The notes: a model not told the origin generated them from the sequence alone. 64,000 nucleotides of DNA from HGM04593 sp045644465 (GCA_045644465.1 JAZRGV010000015.1:1-64000); one strand, 5' to 3'. Counted from the stretch's first letter, positions 1-9,744 are shown. Made by a program: numbers and translations.

Positions 1-40
1 ACTGCTGGATGAATATATTATGAGACATTATTAGACGCGA

Positions 41-74
41 ATTTCCTCAGCAGAGCGCGCTCTGCTGAGGAAAT
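41..74. repeat. Perfect 34-bp palindrome at window edge
   Basis: Bases 41-57 (atttcctcagcagagcg) are the exact reverse complement of 58-74, so RNA from either strand can form a 17-bp stem with almost no loop. It lies just beyond the broken 3' end of the manC-like pseudogene and is followed by two copies of a 17-bp direct repeat. It could be a terminator inside a mobile element whose remainder lies outside the window, or a recombination site; the sequence does not decide. Confidence 0.7.
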
Positions 75-75
75 C

Positions 76-133
76 ATCCTACTTTTTGTCCACTAAGAGT
101 TTTTTCAACTCTAATTATCCTACTTTTTGTCCA
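76..133. repeat. Two 17-bp direct repeats, possible insertion-element end
   Basis: The 17-mer atcctactttttgtcca occurs at 76-92 and again at 117-133, 41 bp apart. The inner copy begins exactly where the manC-like reading frame loses similarity to its family. Read on the minus strand the repeat is TGGACAAAAAGTAGGAT. Several repeats near a terminus are known from IS21-type elements, so this may be the end of such an element inserted into the gene. No transposase is visible because the window ends here, so the family assignment is a guess. Confidence 0.4.
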
Positions 134-936
134 GGTAACCCAAAAACATCTTCAGCACGCTCCATTATCGCATAATCAACAGATACATTACGACACTCCG
201 GAAATTTTTCATTTACACGTTCCTGCTCTTCAGCGGTAAAATAATAGGAATCTAAAGAATCAAAAATAGATGCTATTGGCGATTGATACTTGTGAAAAGC
301 CTTCACTATTGTAGAAACATTCCATATAAATATTCCTGAGTTCCAATAATAATTGCTTTTTGCAATAAAAACTTGGGCTAAATCAAGCGTTGGCTTTTCT
401 TTAAATGAATTGACTCGAAATATTTCTCTATTATCTATATTAGAATTCCCAAGAACAGTTTCAATGTATCCATAACCGGTTTCAGGGCGCGTTGGCCTTA
501 TTCCCAAAGTCAGTATAGCATTAGAGTTTTTGACAAACGACAACGACGACTTTACCACACGACGGAATTCCTCAACATCTGCAACAAAGTGGTCGCTTGG
601 AGTAACAAGCATATTGGCACGAGGATCGAGTTTCTTTATTTTCCAAGCAGCATAGGCAATACAGGGGGCTGTACTACGGCGACAAGGTTCCTTAAGAATA
701 TGATCATCGTCGAGCATCGACAACTGCTCCTTTACAAGATCTGCATACTCACGATTTGTCAACACCCAAACATTTTCAGGAGGGCAGATCTTCTTAAAAC
801 GTTCAAAAGTTAGTTATAAAAGTGATCTTCCACAACCAAGAACACCTACAAACTGCTTAGGCTTATCCGTAGTACTCATTGGCCAAAAACGACGACCAAT
901 ACCACCAGTCATTATTACAACGTAATTAGAATTCAT
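115..936 (-). pseudogene. Broken mannose-1-phosphate guanylyltransferase
   Basis: The intact enzyme (ManC/RfbM type) makes GDP-mannose from mannose-1-phosphate and GTP for polysaccharide synthesis. The frame opens at ATG 936 with a nucleotidyltransferase signature (MTGGIGRRFWPMS, then DKPKQF) and continues in one frame to 115. It is broken twice. Codon 41 (814-816) is an in-frame TAA, in a place where a CAA glutamine would restore the family motif SLLQ-T-ERF. The 3' end stops after VFGLPG at about 134, before the conserved GWSD-G-W region, and runs into repeat sequence. Downstream residues such as TPSDHF, ETGYGYIE and FKEKP are well kept, so decay is recent. It is the last gene of the polysaccharide operon, and GDP-mannose would have to come from another copy. 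A read-through or restart product from ATG 765 is unlikely to be active without the N-terminal nucleotide loop. Confidence 0.85.
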
Positions 937-966
937 AAAAGTCCAAAGATATTTGTTATATAACAA

Positions 967-1677
967 TCAACGGAAAGCTCTTATAAGCAGATGCCAAGCA
1001 AGGTATGCTCTATAGTTTAATTTATAATACAAGCTATTTGTACTTTTACCACCGGCAAAAGACACTGTATTGGAATGTCTTCGATAAAGTTGCATAACCT
1101 CTTGTGTATATCCACATTTAAAATGCATTTGAGCGAAGAGACATAGCCACAAATCATGAGCTGCCACTTTGTCGGGGAAGGGAGAAGCAGCCTCAAATAC
1201 CTTGCGTTTAAAAGCCATACAGCTACCAAGCCAAGAATTTACAATAAAATTGCCCAACACCGATTTCTTTTGCGGAAATTCTTTGCAATAATATTGTTCC
1301 TTTGTGACATTAAGATTTTCATCAACAAGAGCACAATTACACTCTACAACATCATAGTTACCTTGACGCATAAAAACCACCATTTTCTCAAGTTTACCAG
1401 GTAGCCACACGTCGTCCTGATCGGCAAGAAACAATATATCACCTTTAGATTTCAACAAAGCATTTTCAAAATTATGCGTGACGCCTTTCTTCAGTTCATT
1501 GTAGAAGAACTTTATTCTTTTGTCGTTGTAAGACTGAATAATTTCAGCTGTTGAATCCGATGAATGGTCATCAGAGATAACAAGTTCATCATCTTCGCTC
1601 AACTGACATAAAATACTGTCAATTTGCTCTCTTATATATTTTTGGCCATTATATGTAGCCATACATACTGAAATCAT
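967..1677 (-). CDS. GT2 family glycosyltransferase
   Basis: Cytoplasmic inverting glycosyltransferase of the GT-A fold, expected to add a sugar to the lipid-linked repeat unit of the exopolysaccharide. At 236 residues it is about the size of a bare catalytic domain. The start MISVCMATYNG begins directly with the first beta strand, residues 36-43 hold the nucleotide-binding DDHSSDST, and residues 86-89 hold DQDD (metal/sugar-nucleotide DXD region). No membrane segment is evident. It follows a paralogous GT2 gene in the operon after about 146 bp, an AT-rich gap in which I see no gene. Donor and acceptor sugars cannot be read from the sequence; the LADQDDVW motif is typical of rhamnosyl- or galactosyl-type GT2 members but is not diagnostic. 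Confidence 0.88.
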   Translation of the reverse strand: MISVCMATYNGQKYIREQIDSILCQLSEDDELVISDDHSSDSTAEIIQSYNDKRIKFFYNELKKGVTHNFENALLKSKGDILFLADQDDVWLPGKLEKMVVFMRQGNYDVVECNCALVDENLNVTKEQYYCKEFPQKKSVLGNFIVNSWLGSCMAFKRKVFEAASPFPDKVAAHDLWLCLFAQMHFKCGYTQEVMQLYRRHSNTVSFAGGKSTNSLYYKLNYRAYLAWHLLIRAFR

Positions 1678-1823
1678 ACTATTATTATAATAAATTAAAA
1701 ACCACTTTGTTACAATGCGATTATATACATATAAAAATTGTACAGACTATACATTTGCTTCCCTTTCTACAACCTAGCTTATTTAAATACTTATAATGAT
1801 AGATATAATCGGTTTTTTCATGA

Positions 1824-2720
1824 TTAGAAAATTCTTAGCAATACTGCAATTTTACTTGTTACATTAATAGAAAAAGGAGCGCATTTGAGTTTGCTTGTAA
1901 AAAGAAGCTTCATCCATGAGGCAAAATTATCCTTATAATTCGCAGCCATTTTTGTCAAAAGCTGGTTTTCGTTCGACATCACATCTGAATAACCGTTCAA
2001 CAATTCTCTAGCCAACCGTGAACGGATACATTTGTCCTTTTTCAATCGTGCGACACGTGCTTTCCATACCGCTTTCATCGAATTCGCCTGCCCTATCACA
2101 TTCCCACCATGCTGACGATAGCTTATATGTGGTATAGGATCAAAAAAGATCTTTGCTCCAACAGCCTGCGCCACGTCATATATCCACAAATCGTGCATTC
2201 GTATGTACTCCGGTGTATAGCGCAAAAGCACTTCGCGCATTGCGCTATTAATAACCATAGTGCACCCGGTTACAAAATGATATATCAGAGCCTCATCGTA
2301 TGTAAGAAGCGGCGATATTTTCACACTTTCTATCTCATTCATAGATGCATCCACAAGACGCGTCTGACAGAAATAGAGTGCCGGCATATCACCCGCAGAA
2401 GCCAATTTATCAACAGCAACCTTAAGTTTATCCTTGTCCCAAACATCATCCTGATCACAAAATGCATAAAAGGGGCTATCAGGAGCATTCTGCAAGAGAT
2501 TCCAAAAACTGAATGCCGGCTTAAGGTTTTCACCGGAATACCATTTTAGACGACCGGCAAATTGTTCTACATCTAAGATTTCATGCGTAGAATCACTTGA
2601 CCCATCATCACGCACAAGTAAAGAAACATCCACCCCCTCTTGCGAATACAACGATTCCAATTGTTCTTTCATATATTTTTCACCGTTGTAGGTAGACAAC
2701 AGAACCAGAACTCTATTCAT
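1824..2720 (-). CDS. GT2 family glycosyltransferase
   Basis: Second GT2 glycosyltransferase of the polysaccharide operon, about 298 residues. I place the start at the ATG giving MNRVLVLLSTYNG because the family begins at this beta strand; an upstream ATG at 2747 would add nine residues without homology. From this start, DDGSSDST is at about 38-45 and CDQDDVW at about 88-94, the nucleotide-binding and DXD sites. A C-terminal extension of some 80 basic, partly hydrophobic residues (FASWMKLLFTSKLK) may touch the inner face of the membrane. It is related to the next gene downstream, so the pair probably arose by duplication and builds successive linkages of one repeat unit. Specificity is unknown. 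Confidence 0.88.
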   Translation of the reverse strand: MNRVLVLLSTYNGEKYMKEQLESLYSQEGVDVSLLVRDDGSSDSTHEILDVEQFAGRLKWYSGENLKPAFSFWNLLQNAPDSPFYAFCDQDDVWDKDKLKVAVDKLASAGDMPALYFCQTRLVDASMNEIESVKISPLLTYDEALIYHFVTGCTMVINSAMREVLLRYTPEYIRMHDLWIYDVAQAVGAKIFFDPIPHISYRQHGGNVIGQANSMKAVWKARVARLKKDKCIRSRLARELLNGYSDVMSNENQLLTKMAANYKDNFASWMKLLFTSKLKCAPFSINVTSKIAVLLRIF

Positions 2721-2788
2721 CTTATTCAAATCCATCATATGACCCAACTATACTTGCAATAAATGCGACAGCAACACAGGAAAAAGCA

Positions 2789-4333
2789 TCAGTTACGCTT
2801 TCGCATTATTTTTTTATTAACAGAATGTAAAATTGATAAAATTTTTCCACGCTCCCAAGAGGACAAGCAGAAATAGTAGCCAGAGAACAACATTGATATT
2901 GTGACCGTTGCAAAAGAGATAACAACTTCCGACATAGGATGCCAATTCTCCATAAAAGAACAAATTACGGCAGACAGAACAAAGGCAAAAACCGCACACA
3001 AGGCACACGGCAATACTGTTTTTAGCAGATACTGCCAAGCCGCCATACCAGCATCTCTATGTGCTATCCAAAGGCGCACAAAAAGAGCAATCACCTCTTC
3101 CACTATTATACAAATCATCATCACGTATGCAGGATAACCAAGAAGAAACAGTACACATGTCACTAAAATAGGAGCAGCATGCATCAAGCCTACTATAATC
3201 TGAAGACGCTTTATCCGTCCGGTACTTTCCACTGCTATCTGCAACCCTATGGACAATTGGCTTACAAGCACTATCATCAAGAATCCTCGGGAGAAATACA
3301 GAGCACCTTCAGGCACGTCACCCAGCCATAATTCAAGCACATAAGGCATGTTAATATATAACGGCAGTATAACGACACATAGCAGAATAAAGGTCATCCT
3401 CGTCACAGTATTGGCCAATTTAACCATCTGTTCATGATTCCCGGCACCTTCGCTCTTTATTATCTGGGGACGCATTGGACGGACCGACGAGTTCGCAAAG
3501 AAGAGCAAGAAACCATTCAATTGTTGCGACACACCGTACGCCGCATTTGCGACAAGTCCAAAGAACTTGTTGACAAGAATGGCCGCACCCTGATAACGTA
3601 GAAGAGAGCATCCCGTACCGACAAGATTCCATCCGGCGAATCCTGTCATATCCTTGACAAGTTTGAAATCCTTTATCATATGCCATTTAAAATGTACCTC
3701 TGCATAATGTTTGCGACAATATAGCATCTTGAGCACAAACACCATTACTGCCGAGAGCATTACAAGAAGTGCATATGTCACAAGTCTATTGTCAGGAACA
3801 AACAAGACTATTAAAGCTGCAGAAAATTTAAAAAGTGCATCGAACACGTTTATACCAGCTATCACGAATATATCCTCATGAGCATTCATAGCACCTTCAT
3901 ATGGCACAGCCAACACTATGAATACCGTACTTACGGCCATGCAGCCCAGCACAGACATAGCATTCCCTTTCATGGTATCGGGAATATCAAGCCATGTGTT
4001 AATCGCAGGCAAGCCGAAGGAAACGAATACAAGCAATAACACAATTGCTATGAACATGTGTATCATTACACTGTTATAGAATATTTCCTTCAGCCTCTCT
4101 GAGCGTCCCTCACCTAAGGCATAGGAGAGATAACGCTGGGTTGCAGCAGCCATAGAAACATTCAAGAAGGAGAACATTGCAACAATGTCGGCAACAAGCA
4201 CATAGACTCCGTACTCAGTACCACCAAGTGCCTTCAACACAAAACGTGTTCCCAACAAAGTTGCACCCATTGTTACAATCATGTTCAAATAGAGTGCAAT
4301 GCTGTTTATTGCAACTTTATTCACATTCTGCAT
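2789..4333 (-). CDS. Polysaccharide flippase (Wzx-like, MATE/MVF fold)
   Basis: Integral membrane protein of about 514 residues with roughly 12-14 hydrophobic helices spread along its length, matching the Wzx/RfbX group that moves undecaprenyl-linked repeat units across the inner membrane. The N-terminus carries the usual NSIALYLNMIVTMGATLLGTR-type first helix and the family-typical GTEYGVYVLV turn. The start at 4333 (MQNVNKVAIN) fits the family; ATG 4342 three codons upstream is possible. It overlaps the end of the acetyltransferase gene by 17 bp, so translation is probably coupled. Next to a Wzy-like polymerase and a Wzz protein, it defines a Wzx/Wzy-dependent pathway. Confidence 0.88.
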   Translation of the reverse strand: MQNVNKVAINSIALYLNMIVTMGATLLGTRFVLKALGGTEYGVYVLVADIVAMFSFLNVSMAAATQRYLSYALGEGRSERLKEIFYNSVMIHMFIAIVLLLVFVSFGLPAINTWLDIPDTMKGNAMSVLGCMAVSTVFIVLAVPYEGAMNAHEDIFVIAGINVFDALFKFSAALIVLFVPDNRLVTYALLVMLSAVMVFVLKMLYCRKHYAEVHFKWHMIKDFKLVKDMTGFAGWNLVGTGCSLLRYQGAAILVNKFFGLVANAAYGVSQQLNGFLLFFANSSVRPMRPQIIKSEGAGNHEQMVKLANTVTRMTFILLCVVILPLYINMPYVLELWLGDVPEGALYFSRGFLMIVLVSQLSIGLQIAVESTGRIKRLQIIVGLMHAAPILVTCVLFLLGYPAYVMMICIIVEEVIALFVRLWIAHRDAGMAAWQYLLKTVLPCALCAVFAFVLSAVICSFMENWHPMSEVVISFATVTISMLFSGYYFCLSSWERGKILSILHSVNKKIMRKRN

Positions 4334-5033
4334 AATCAACAATCTTAAAATCCTTCTTCAAAGCCTTTAACTTCAACTTGTCTTCGGGCGAGATATCAGA
4401 TGTTCCTATGGAACGTAACCCCACATACTTGGTTTCGAACAATTCCTTAAGGTATTCAACGGACAGGCGTTCTTCCTCGGGGTACAGCGATTTCTCATGC
4501 TCTATAATCTGCTCAAGGGTAAAACGCGTTGCTATGAGCTTTGCCGGAGAACCGGCAGCAACTGCATATGGAGGGATTTCGTTCGTAACAAGTGATGAAG
4601 CACCGACAACAGCACCTCGACGTACAGCTGCCTTACACAACAATGTGCAATCGGCACCTACCCAAGCATCCTCTTCTATTACAATCTCTTTTGAGACATC
4701 ATTGATATGTCCACGGCTCAAGAACTGCGGGAGGCCAACAGTCGGTATATGCGTACCGGGGATAAAAGTACATCCAAGTCCTATTGCAGAAAATTTCTTT
4801 ATGACAACACGTCCGCCAGAGCTGACAATCCGGTTCATAGGCTGAATACGCACATGGTCTTCAATTTGCAGATACCGCGGATCGCACATGAAAGGACCAT
4901 AAATCTCGGAAAATTCGGCAACACTTGAATATTTCTTCACTTTTGTATTCCTGAAGAACATCAAAAACGGAGCTCTGTAACGCGCCCTTAGACTATCAGA
5001 AAAAAAACTTTTCAAAAAATCCTTCACACTCAT
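4317..5033 (-). CDS. Hexapeptide-repeat O-acetyltransferase
   Basis: Left-handed beta-helix acyltransferase (WcaF/CysE-like group), 238 residues, expected to transfer an acetyl group from acetyl-CoA to a hydroxyl of the polysaccharide repeat unit. Hexapeptide turns are visible from about residue 75 to 185 (IGLGCTFIPG, IVIEEDAWVGADCTLL, AVVGASSLV), ending in the characteristic PPYAVAAGSPAKLI. The histidine-containing segment GTHIPTVGL and FLSRGHIND probably holds the catalytic His. The N-terminal 60 residues are basic with no transmembrane helix. It begins 2 bp after the polymerase gene and overlaps the flippase gene, fitting a single operon. Acceptor sugar unknown. Confidence 0.85.
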   Translation of the reverse strand: MSVKDFLKSFFSDSLRARYRAPFLMFFRNTKVKKYSSVAEFSEIYGPFMCDPRYLQIEDHVRIQPMNRIVSSGGRVVIKKFSAIGLGCTFIPGTHIPTVGLPQFLSRGHINDVSKEIVIEEDAWVGADCTLLCKAAVRRGAVVGASSLVTNEIPPYAVAAGSPAKLIATRFTLEQIIEHEKSLYPEEERLSVEYLKELFETKYVGLRSIGTSDISPEDKLKLKALKKDFKIVDYAECE

Positions 5034-5035
5034 AT

Positions 5036-6226
5036 TTACAACACTTGATTTTCACTTTTATTTTTAATGCAGGCTACATAGCTATACGCAGACAACAACA
5101 CGAACATTCCTGTTGATGACAGCAACAATGGATTTGTTCCGGCAATAACCAGATATATCATATATGCAAACGCAACCGCAATGGTAGATTCTTGTTTAAC
5201 AGATAAAGCAAACAAATCATACAAGGGCTTTAGAATAACATATAGTATCGGCAAGCACATAATTCCATAATTTCGAATAAGTTCAAGATAGGTCCATTCT
5301 GTTTTCACAGTCATTTCTCTAAAACCCAAAGAATAGAACTCTGTACCTGGTCCTTGCCCCAACAACAAATATTCAGGATGTTCATTGAACAGATTCTTGT
5401 ATGATGTCAAGTGAGCATATTTTACCATGTTTGAAGCTTCGTTCTCTTCCAAAAGCAACATAGCAAGCAACACAAAGAATACAACAGAAAACAGAAAGAC
5501 ACTAGGATAAATGACATATCTCATATAACGTCCGTTCCTGCAATATATCAGCAATATGAGACCAACCAGAAATATAGGCAACAACACTGAGCTACGCGTA
5601 CCGCTTATAACAAACATATGCAACAGCACCAGGCTTATAAATATATAAACGAAACGATTTTTTTTTCCTTTAAAAGAATGGTATAATGCAATGCCAAAAA
5701 CAGCAAGGAATGCCGATGTTGATTTTGGATACATACAGAATATCTCAACACCAAGAAATGCTCTATTTGACATCATTATGGTATCGTCGTGCATTCCCAT
5801 AAACATATATATTATTCCTTCCAGGTCCGGCACGAAAAATATCAGCCAAAAAAGAGCAAGCACTATTATAGCCGTAACTGTAACAGGCAACAAGGAGAGT
5901 TTTACAACGTCATAGGTTGCAGACCACATCAACAGTAATAGTGGAATAAAGGCTGTTATTACACCTTTTAATTCCATCATATCTACATGATTACCCTGAA
6001 CAATCGCAAACACCCAAGAAACAGATATAGCCAACAACGGTATTACGAAATAAACCAATTTTGACCAATCGGGCTTAAAGAAAAAAAGATTGTATAGAAA
6101 CAACAGAGTAAATACAACATTTTTCAGTCCCAAGATAGTATTAGTAGGGTCTGCTACAAACAGGAAGATAAGCAACATATAAAGAATATTGCCTATTAAT
6201 TTAATCAAACCTGTTCTCTCATTCAT
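5036..6226 (-). CDS. O-antigen/exopolysaccharide polymerase (Wzy-like)
   Basis: A 396-residue protein made almost wholly of hydrophobic helices (about 10-12), with a larger outside loop around residues 270-320 (HLTSYKNLFNEHPEYLLLGQGPGTEF). That loop ends in LGQGPGTEFY, the small-residue pattern often seen in the Wzy_C/O-antigen ligase-like family. Such proteins join repeat units on the outer face of the inner membrane. Primary sequence conservation in this family is poor, so the call rests on topology plus context: it lies between Wzz-like and Wzx-like genes. It overlaps the Wzz gene by the ATGA tetranucleotide (6223-6226), implying translational coupling between polymerase and length regulator. 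Confidence 0.8.
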   Translation of the reverse strand: MNERTGLIKLIGNILYMLLIFLFVADPTNTILGLKNVVFTLLFLYNLFFFKPDWSKLVYFVIPLLAISVSWVFAIVQGNHVDMMELKGVITAFIPLLLLMWSATYDVVKLSLLPVTVTAIIVLALFWLIFFVPDLEGIIYMFMGMHDDTIMMSNRAFLGVEIFCMYPKSTSAFLAVFGIALYHSFKGKKNRFVYIFISLVLLHMFVISGTRSSVLLPIFLVGLILLIYCRNGRYMRYVIYPSVFLFSVVFFVLLAMLLLEENEASNMVKYAHLTSYKNLFNEHPEYLLLGQGPGTEFYSLGFREMTVKTEWTYLELIRNYGIMCLPILYVILKPLYDLFALSVKQESTIAVAFAYMIYLVIAGTNPLLLSSTGMFVLLSAYSYVACIKNKSENQVL

Positions 6227-7287
6227 TTCTTAGAAAAAAACTCGGAATAAAAAACTTTGATTGTAGCAATTACGCAGGACAGCATCACAAAGATAATGAG
6301 CATAAACAATTTCTTGGGAGAATCCGCATACAGCGGTACGTATGAAGATTCTATTACCGTGTACACAGGTGTTGACTCAAAAATCTTTGCTTGTGCCATC
6401 TGATTCTGCAACATTGCGGTATTATATGACTGAAAGGCAAGATCAACCTCCTTCTCCAAGAAATCCATCTCGGCCTTTTGTATTGGAGAGTTCAAAGCTT
6501 GATGAGTCGCCACAAATTTGACATATCGGTCTTGTAATGCCAAGTAATTCAACCTTGTACTATCACATAATGCAGATGTATACTCGTACTGTTTTCGTGC
6601 TTTAGATGTACGATAATCAAGAATAAAATTATTCAAACGTTCAACAACACTGTCTGCTACAATAGATGCTATTTCCGGATTATGGTCAAAAACTGACACA
6701 GAAACGATTCCAGTAAGTTTTTCTACAGAAAAACGCACATTGTCCTGTATTTTTTCACATAAGGCATATTCTTTCTCCGACAAATAACGCAATCCTGTAG
6801 GTAATCCATTATTATCTTCTCCGCCATCTTCCAACAAATTAGCAATTGTTGTTTTCAACCATTTGATTGGATAATTCCACCATGGATGTTTAGCGTGTTT
6901 CAACAGATAATCAGCATACGTAGTTTCCACACCCAATTCCGAAGATTTTACTTTTACTTCACTCAAGCCCAAAATAAAATCATACGAATATACTATTGTA
7001 GGATACAAATCAACTGTAAACGCGTCCCGATTTCCTCCAAGATTCAAACCAGCCAGTCCGGCGACACTAGAAATAGTTCCACCAACTTCTCCGTCTGCTG
7101 TTTCCGGAGCAAGCAGAACTGAAGAAGAATAGGTTCTAGGAATACTGAAAGAAATAACCAACGATATGACAATTCCAACAAAAACATATTTTATATACAT
7201 ACGACGGTTTTTCCACAGAATGTTACAGCATTTACGAAGTGCATTTATATCATTAGCCAACTCCTGTATCCTTGATTGTTTTTCCAT
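6223..7287 (-). CDS. Chain-length determinant protein (Wzz/PCP family)
   Basis: Polysaccharide co-polymerase of 354 residues with the standard layout: cytoplasmic N-terminus, first membrane helix at about 32-50 (YIKYVFVGIVISLVISF), a long periplasmic region, and a second helix near 327-347 (KLFMLIIFVMLSCVIATIKV). The Wzz-type motif after helix 1 (PRTYSSSVLLAPE) and the proline-rich stretch before helix 2 (VIESSYVPLYADSPKK) are present. There is no C-terminal tyrosine kinase domain, so it is of the O-antigen Wzz or short PCP-2b type. It sets modal chain length together with the overlapping polymerase gene. It starts 22 bp after the export protein gene. Confidence 0.9.
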   Translation of the reverse strand: MEKQSRIQELANDINALRKCCNILWKNRRMYIKYVFVGIVISLVISFSIPRTYSSSVLLAPETADGEVGGTISSVAGLAGLNLGGNRDAFTVDLYPTIVYSYDFILGLSEVKVKSSELGVETTYADYLLKHAKHPWWNYPIKWLKTTIANLLEDGGEDNNGLPTGLRYLSEKEYALCEKIQDNVRFSVEKLTGIVSVSVFDHNPEIASIVADSVVERLNNFILDYRTSKARKQYEYTSALCDSTRLNYLALQDRYVKFVATHQALNSPIQKAEMDFLEKEVDLAFQSYNTAMLQNQMAQAKIFESTPVYTVIESSYVPLYADSPKKLFMLIIFVMLSCVIATIKVFYSEFFSKK

Positions 7288-7309
7288 AATTTACCTACTA
7301 TTGCCTTAG

Positions 7310-9721
7310 TTAATAAATCAGTCTTACAAATGTGGCAATCATTGTACCCAAAGAAACTGTAGATGTACCTATTGCTATAATTTCGCTTGTTGACATTCTC
7401 TTGCGATAAGCCTTGCTTGATACTACAATCTCCGAACCTGGTAATATTGCTTTCTTTGATGACCTTGATATTTTCTCAACAGAGCCATTCATATTTATTA
7501 CATAGACTCCGTTTTTCTTTGCTTTGCTACCGAAACCTCCGGCATGCTTAATATAATAGCGCAAAGACTTTCCTTTCTGCCAATTTGTAGCCGTTGGATA
7601 ATTTACCTCACCTCTAATCTTTACAGTAGAAGTATATTCCGGAATTGTCAAGATATCACCGTTACGCAAAACCACATCATACTTACTACCGGGATTCTCT
7701 ATAGCCTTTTCCAGGTCTATAGCCAAAACATAAAGTCCCTCTTCTACCATCTTCATCTTCATCAAAGAGTCGAGCAGAACCAGATTAATCTCCCTTGAAG
7801 TTACAATTGCATCCTCATACAAATCTATCGCAGAACGCTCTTTCAAAATCTTATTTTGCTTGATTTCCTCTTTTGTTGCTTTACGCAATAGATTTGCACC
7901 TTTAAGATATGCCTTGCCATTAACGCCACCTGCAACTTTAACAAGATCGCTTAACCTAAACTCATTAGATGTGATAGGATACTGACCTGCAAAGTTCACT
8001 TCGCCTTTTATTTGCACATTATCTATTTTGCCATAAACAGGTGTACGACGTACATTCACTTCGTCGAAAGGCTGAAGAACAAACTCCTCTTTACCATCTA
8101 AAACAAAGCCGTCATTAATATCAAAGACAAATGTCTCTACTTTCTTTTCTGTCTCTTCTAAAGCTGTAGGGTCATTGATTTGACGTGAGACTTCTACTCT
8201 TGCTGTAGATGCTGCGCGTGTTAATCCACCTGCCCATAATATTACATCCTCAAGAGTTATATTCTCGGCATATACAAATTCACCGGGATTTCTAACTTCG
8301 CCATGAACCTTTATCACTTGACGTCCCTTCATTGCATGGCTATCTGAAATCAACAAGTAATCATTGTTTCGCAATGCAACATCAGCAGCACTTCTATTTA
8401 TTATACCATTTACGTCAATAGACTCTACTTCTCTTGTTTTATCGGCATTTCTATGAATCAACAAAGCTCTATCAACAAAGGCTTCTTCGCGTAACCCTCC
8501 GGCCGCATTGACAAGTTCTGATACTGTATTTATATTCTCACCAAACTGATATGAGCCCGGGAAAAATACAGCACCGGCAACATCTACTTTATTTGAGAAA
8601 CGAGGAATAATAGAATCGACATAGACAGAATCGCCATCACACATGGCAAATTCTCCCATTTTCTTTCTATCAACAGTGAAAAGAGAATACTCTCTTCCGG
8701 TTTTTCTGATAACGCGCAACTGCTCACTATAAGCATTACCCATAAAACCACCGGAATATTTCAAAAGTGAAGATAGAGTTTCATTCTCCTTTAACTCATA
8801 ACCTAACGGACGCTTTATCTTACCGGCGATTTTCACAATTGATTCGTAAGCACCAACACTGATGACATCATCGTCCTGCAAGCGTATATTACCATCGGTT
8901 TTGCCATTAAAGATATAATCATATACGTCAATTGTTGCTACATTCTTTCCTTTACGGAATACATTTATCGAACGCAGTGTACCAATATCACTGATACCTC
9001 CGGCTGCATACAAAGCATTGAACGCTGTTGAGAGTGCACTCAAAGTATAACTTCCTGGAGTAACAACCTCACCCAAAACCTGTACTACTATTGAACGTGT
9101 TGCTCCTATTGTCAAATTAATGCTTGATTCAGAATATATCTTTCCTAATACATCATTAACATATTTATTAGCCTCTTCAACTGTTTTTCCGGCAAGATGC
9201 AACGGACCTACACCTTTAACAACAATTTTGCCATCAGGAGAAATTTCCGATTCAATAATATTCTGAGAAACGCCCCAAATGTCAATAATCACATAATCAC
9301 CGGCTCCCAAAACGTAATCAGAAGGTGTTGGAATGTTTTTTGAAGACTCAAAAGTAAGCAATTCATTATTGAATATATTGTGCCCAAACACACGTGGCTC
9401 ATCTAGCAAATACTCATCGAAATAGAGCCAAGAATCATTAGAAACTATTTCACGAGAACGCGAAGAGACATCCTGCTCATCTACAATTGCTGCAGAACCA
9501 CCTCCAGCTGCTGTTCTATTATTATAATTTTCTTTAATCTTGCGAAGACGTTCAAAAGAGACACCTTTTTGCAATAGTTTTGATGCTATAGTACGTTGAT
9601 CGGTGCCCTTTTGCTGCTCTGCCATTACATACTGAATTATCTGTTCATCACTCATTGATTGAGCAACAGCAAACTGCAAACAAAAAACACAAGAAAGCAA
9701 TAAAACAAATCTCTTTGCCAT
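7310..9721 (-). CDS. Polysaccharide export outer-membrane protein, multi-SLBB (Wza-like)
   Basis: Outer-membrane polysaccharide exporter of 803 residues, about twice the length of E. coli Wza, as is common in Bacteroidales. A signal peptide (MAKRFVLLLSCVFC...AVAQ, about 21 residues) is followed by a charged region. The Poly_export domain begins near residue 134 (YVLGAGDYVIIDIWG) and is followed by about six SLBB repeats, each recognisable by a G-x-V-xx-PG core: LGEVVTPGSYTL, AGKIKRPLGYEL, AGAVFFPGSYQF, HGEVRNPGEFVY, KGEVNFAGQYPI, RGEVNYPTATNW. A C-terminal hydrophobic helix (IIAIGTSTVSLGTMIATFV) ends the protein. There is no lipobox cysteine. It probably forms the periplasmic tunnel and outer-membrane pore for the polymer made by the surrounding operon. 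Confidence 0.93.
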   Translation of the reverse strand: MAKRFVLLLSCVFCLQFAVAQSMSDEQIIQYVMAEQQKGTDQRTIASKLLQKGVSFERLRKIKENYNNRTAAGGGSAAIVDEQDVSSRSREIVSNDSWLYFDEYLLDEPRVFGHNIFNNELLTFESSKNIPTPSDYVLGAGDYVIIDIWGVSQNIIESEISPDGKIVVKGVGPLHLAGKTVEEANKYVNDVLGKIYSESSINLTIGATRSIVVQVLGEVVTPGSYTLSALSTAFNALYAAGGISDIGTLRSINVFRKGKNVATIDVYDYIFNGKTDGNIRLQDDDVISVGAYESIVKIAGKIKRPLGYELKENETLSSLLKYSGGFMGNAYSEQLRVIRKTGREYSLFTVDRKKMGEFAMCDGDSVYVDSIIPRFSNKVDVAGAVFFPGSYQFGENINTVSELVNAAGGLREEAFVDRALLIHRNADKTREVESIDVNGIINRSAADVALRNNDYLLISDSHAMKGRQVIKVHGEVRNPGEFVYAENITLEDVILWAGGLTRAASTARVEVSRQINDPTALEETEKKVETFVFDINDGFVLDGKEEFVLQPFDEVNVRRTPVYGKIDNVQIKGEVNFAGQYPITSNEFRLSDLVKVAGGVNGKAYLKGANLLRKATKEEIKQNKILKERSAIDLYEDAIVTSREINLVLLDSLMKMKMVEEGLYVLAIDLEKAIENPGSKYDVVLRNGDILTIPEYTSTVKIRGEVNYPTATNWQKGKSLRYYIKHAGGFGSKAKKNGVYVINMNGSVEKISRSSKKAILPGSEIVVSSKAYRKRMSTSEIIAIGTSTVSLGTMIATFVRLIY

Positions 9722-9744
9722 ATATCTATATAAATTAGTTATTT

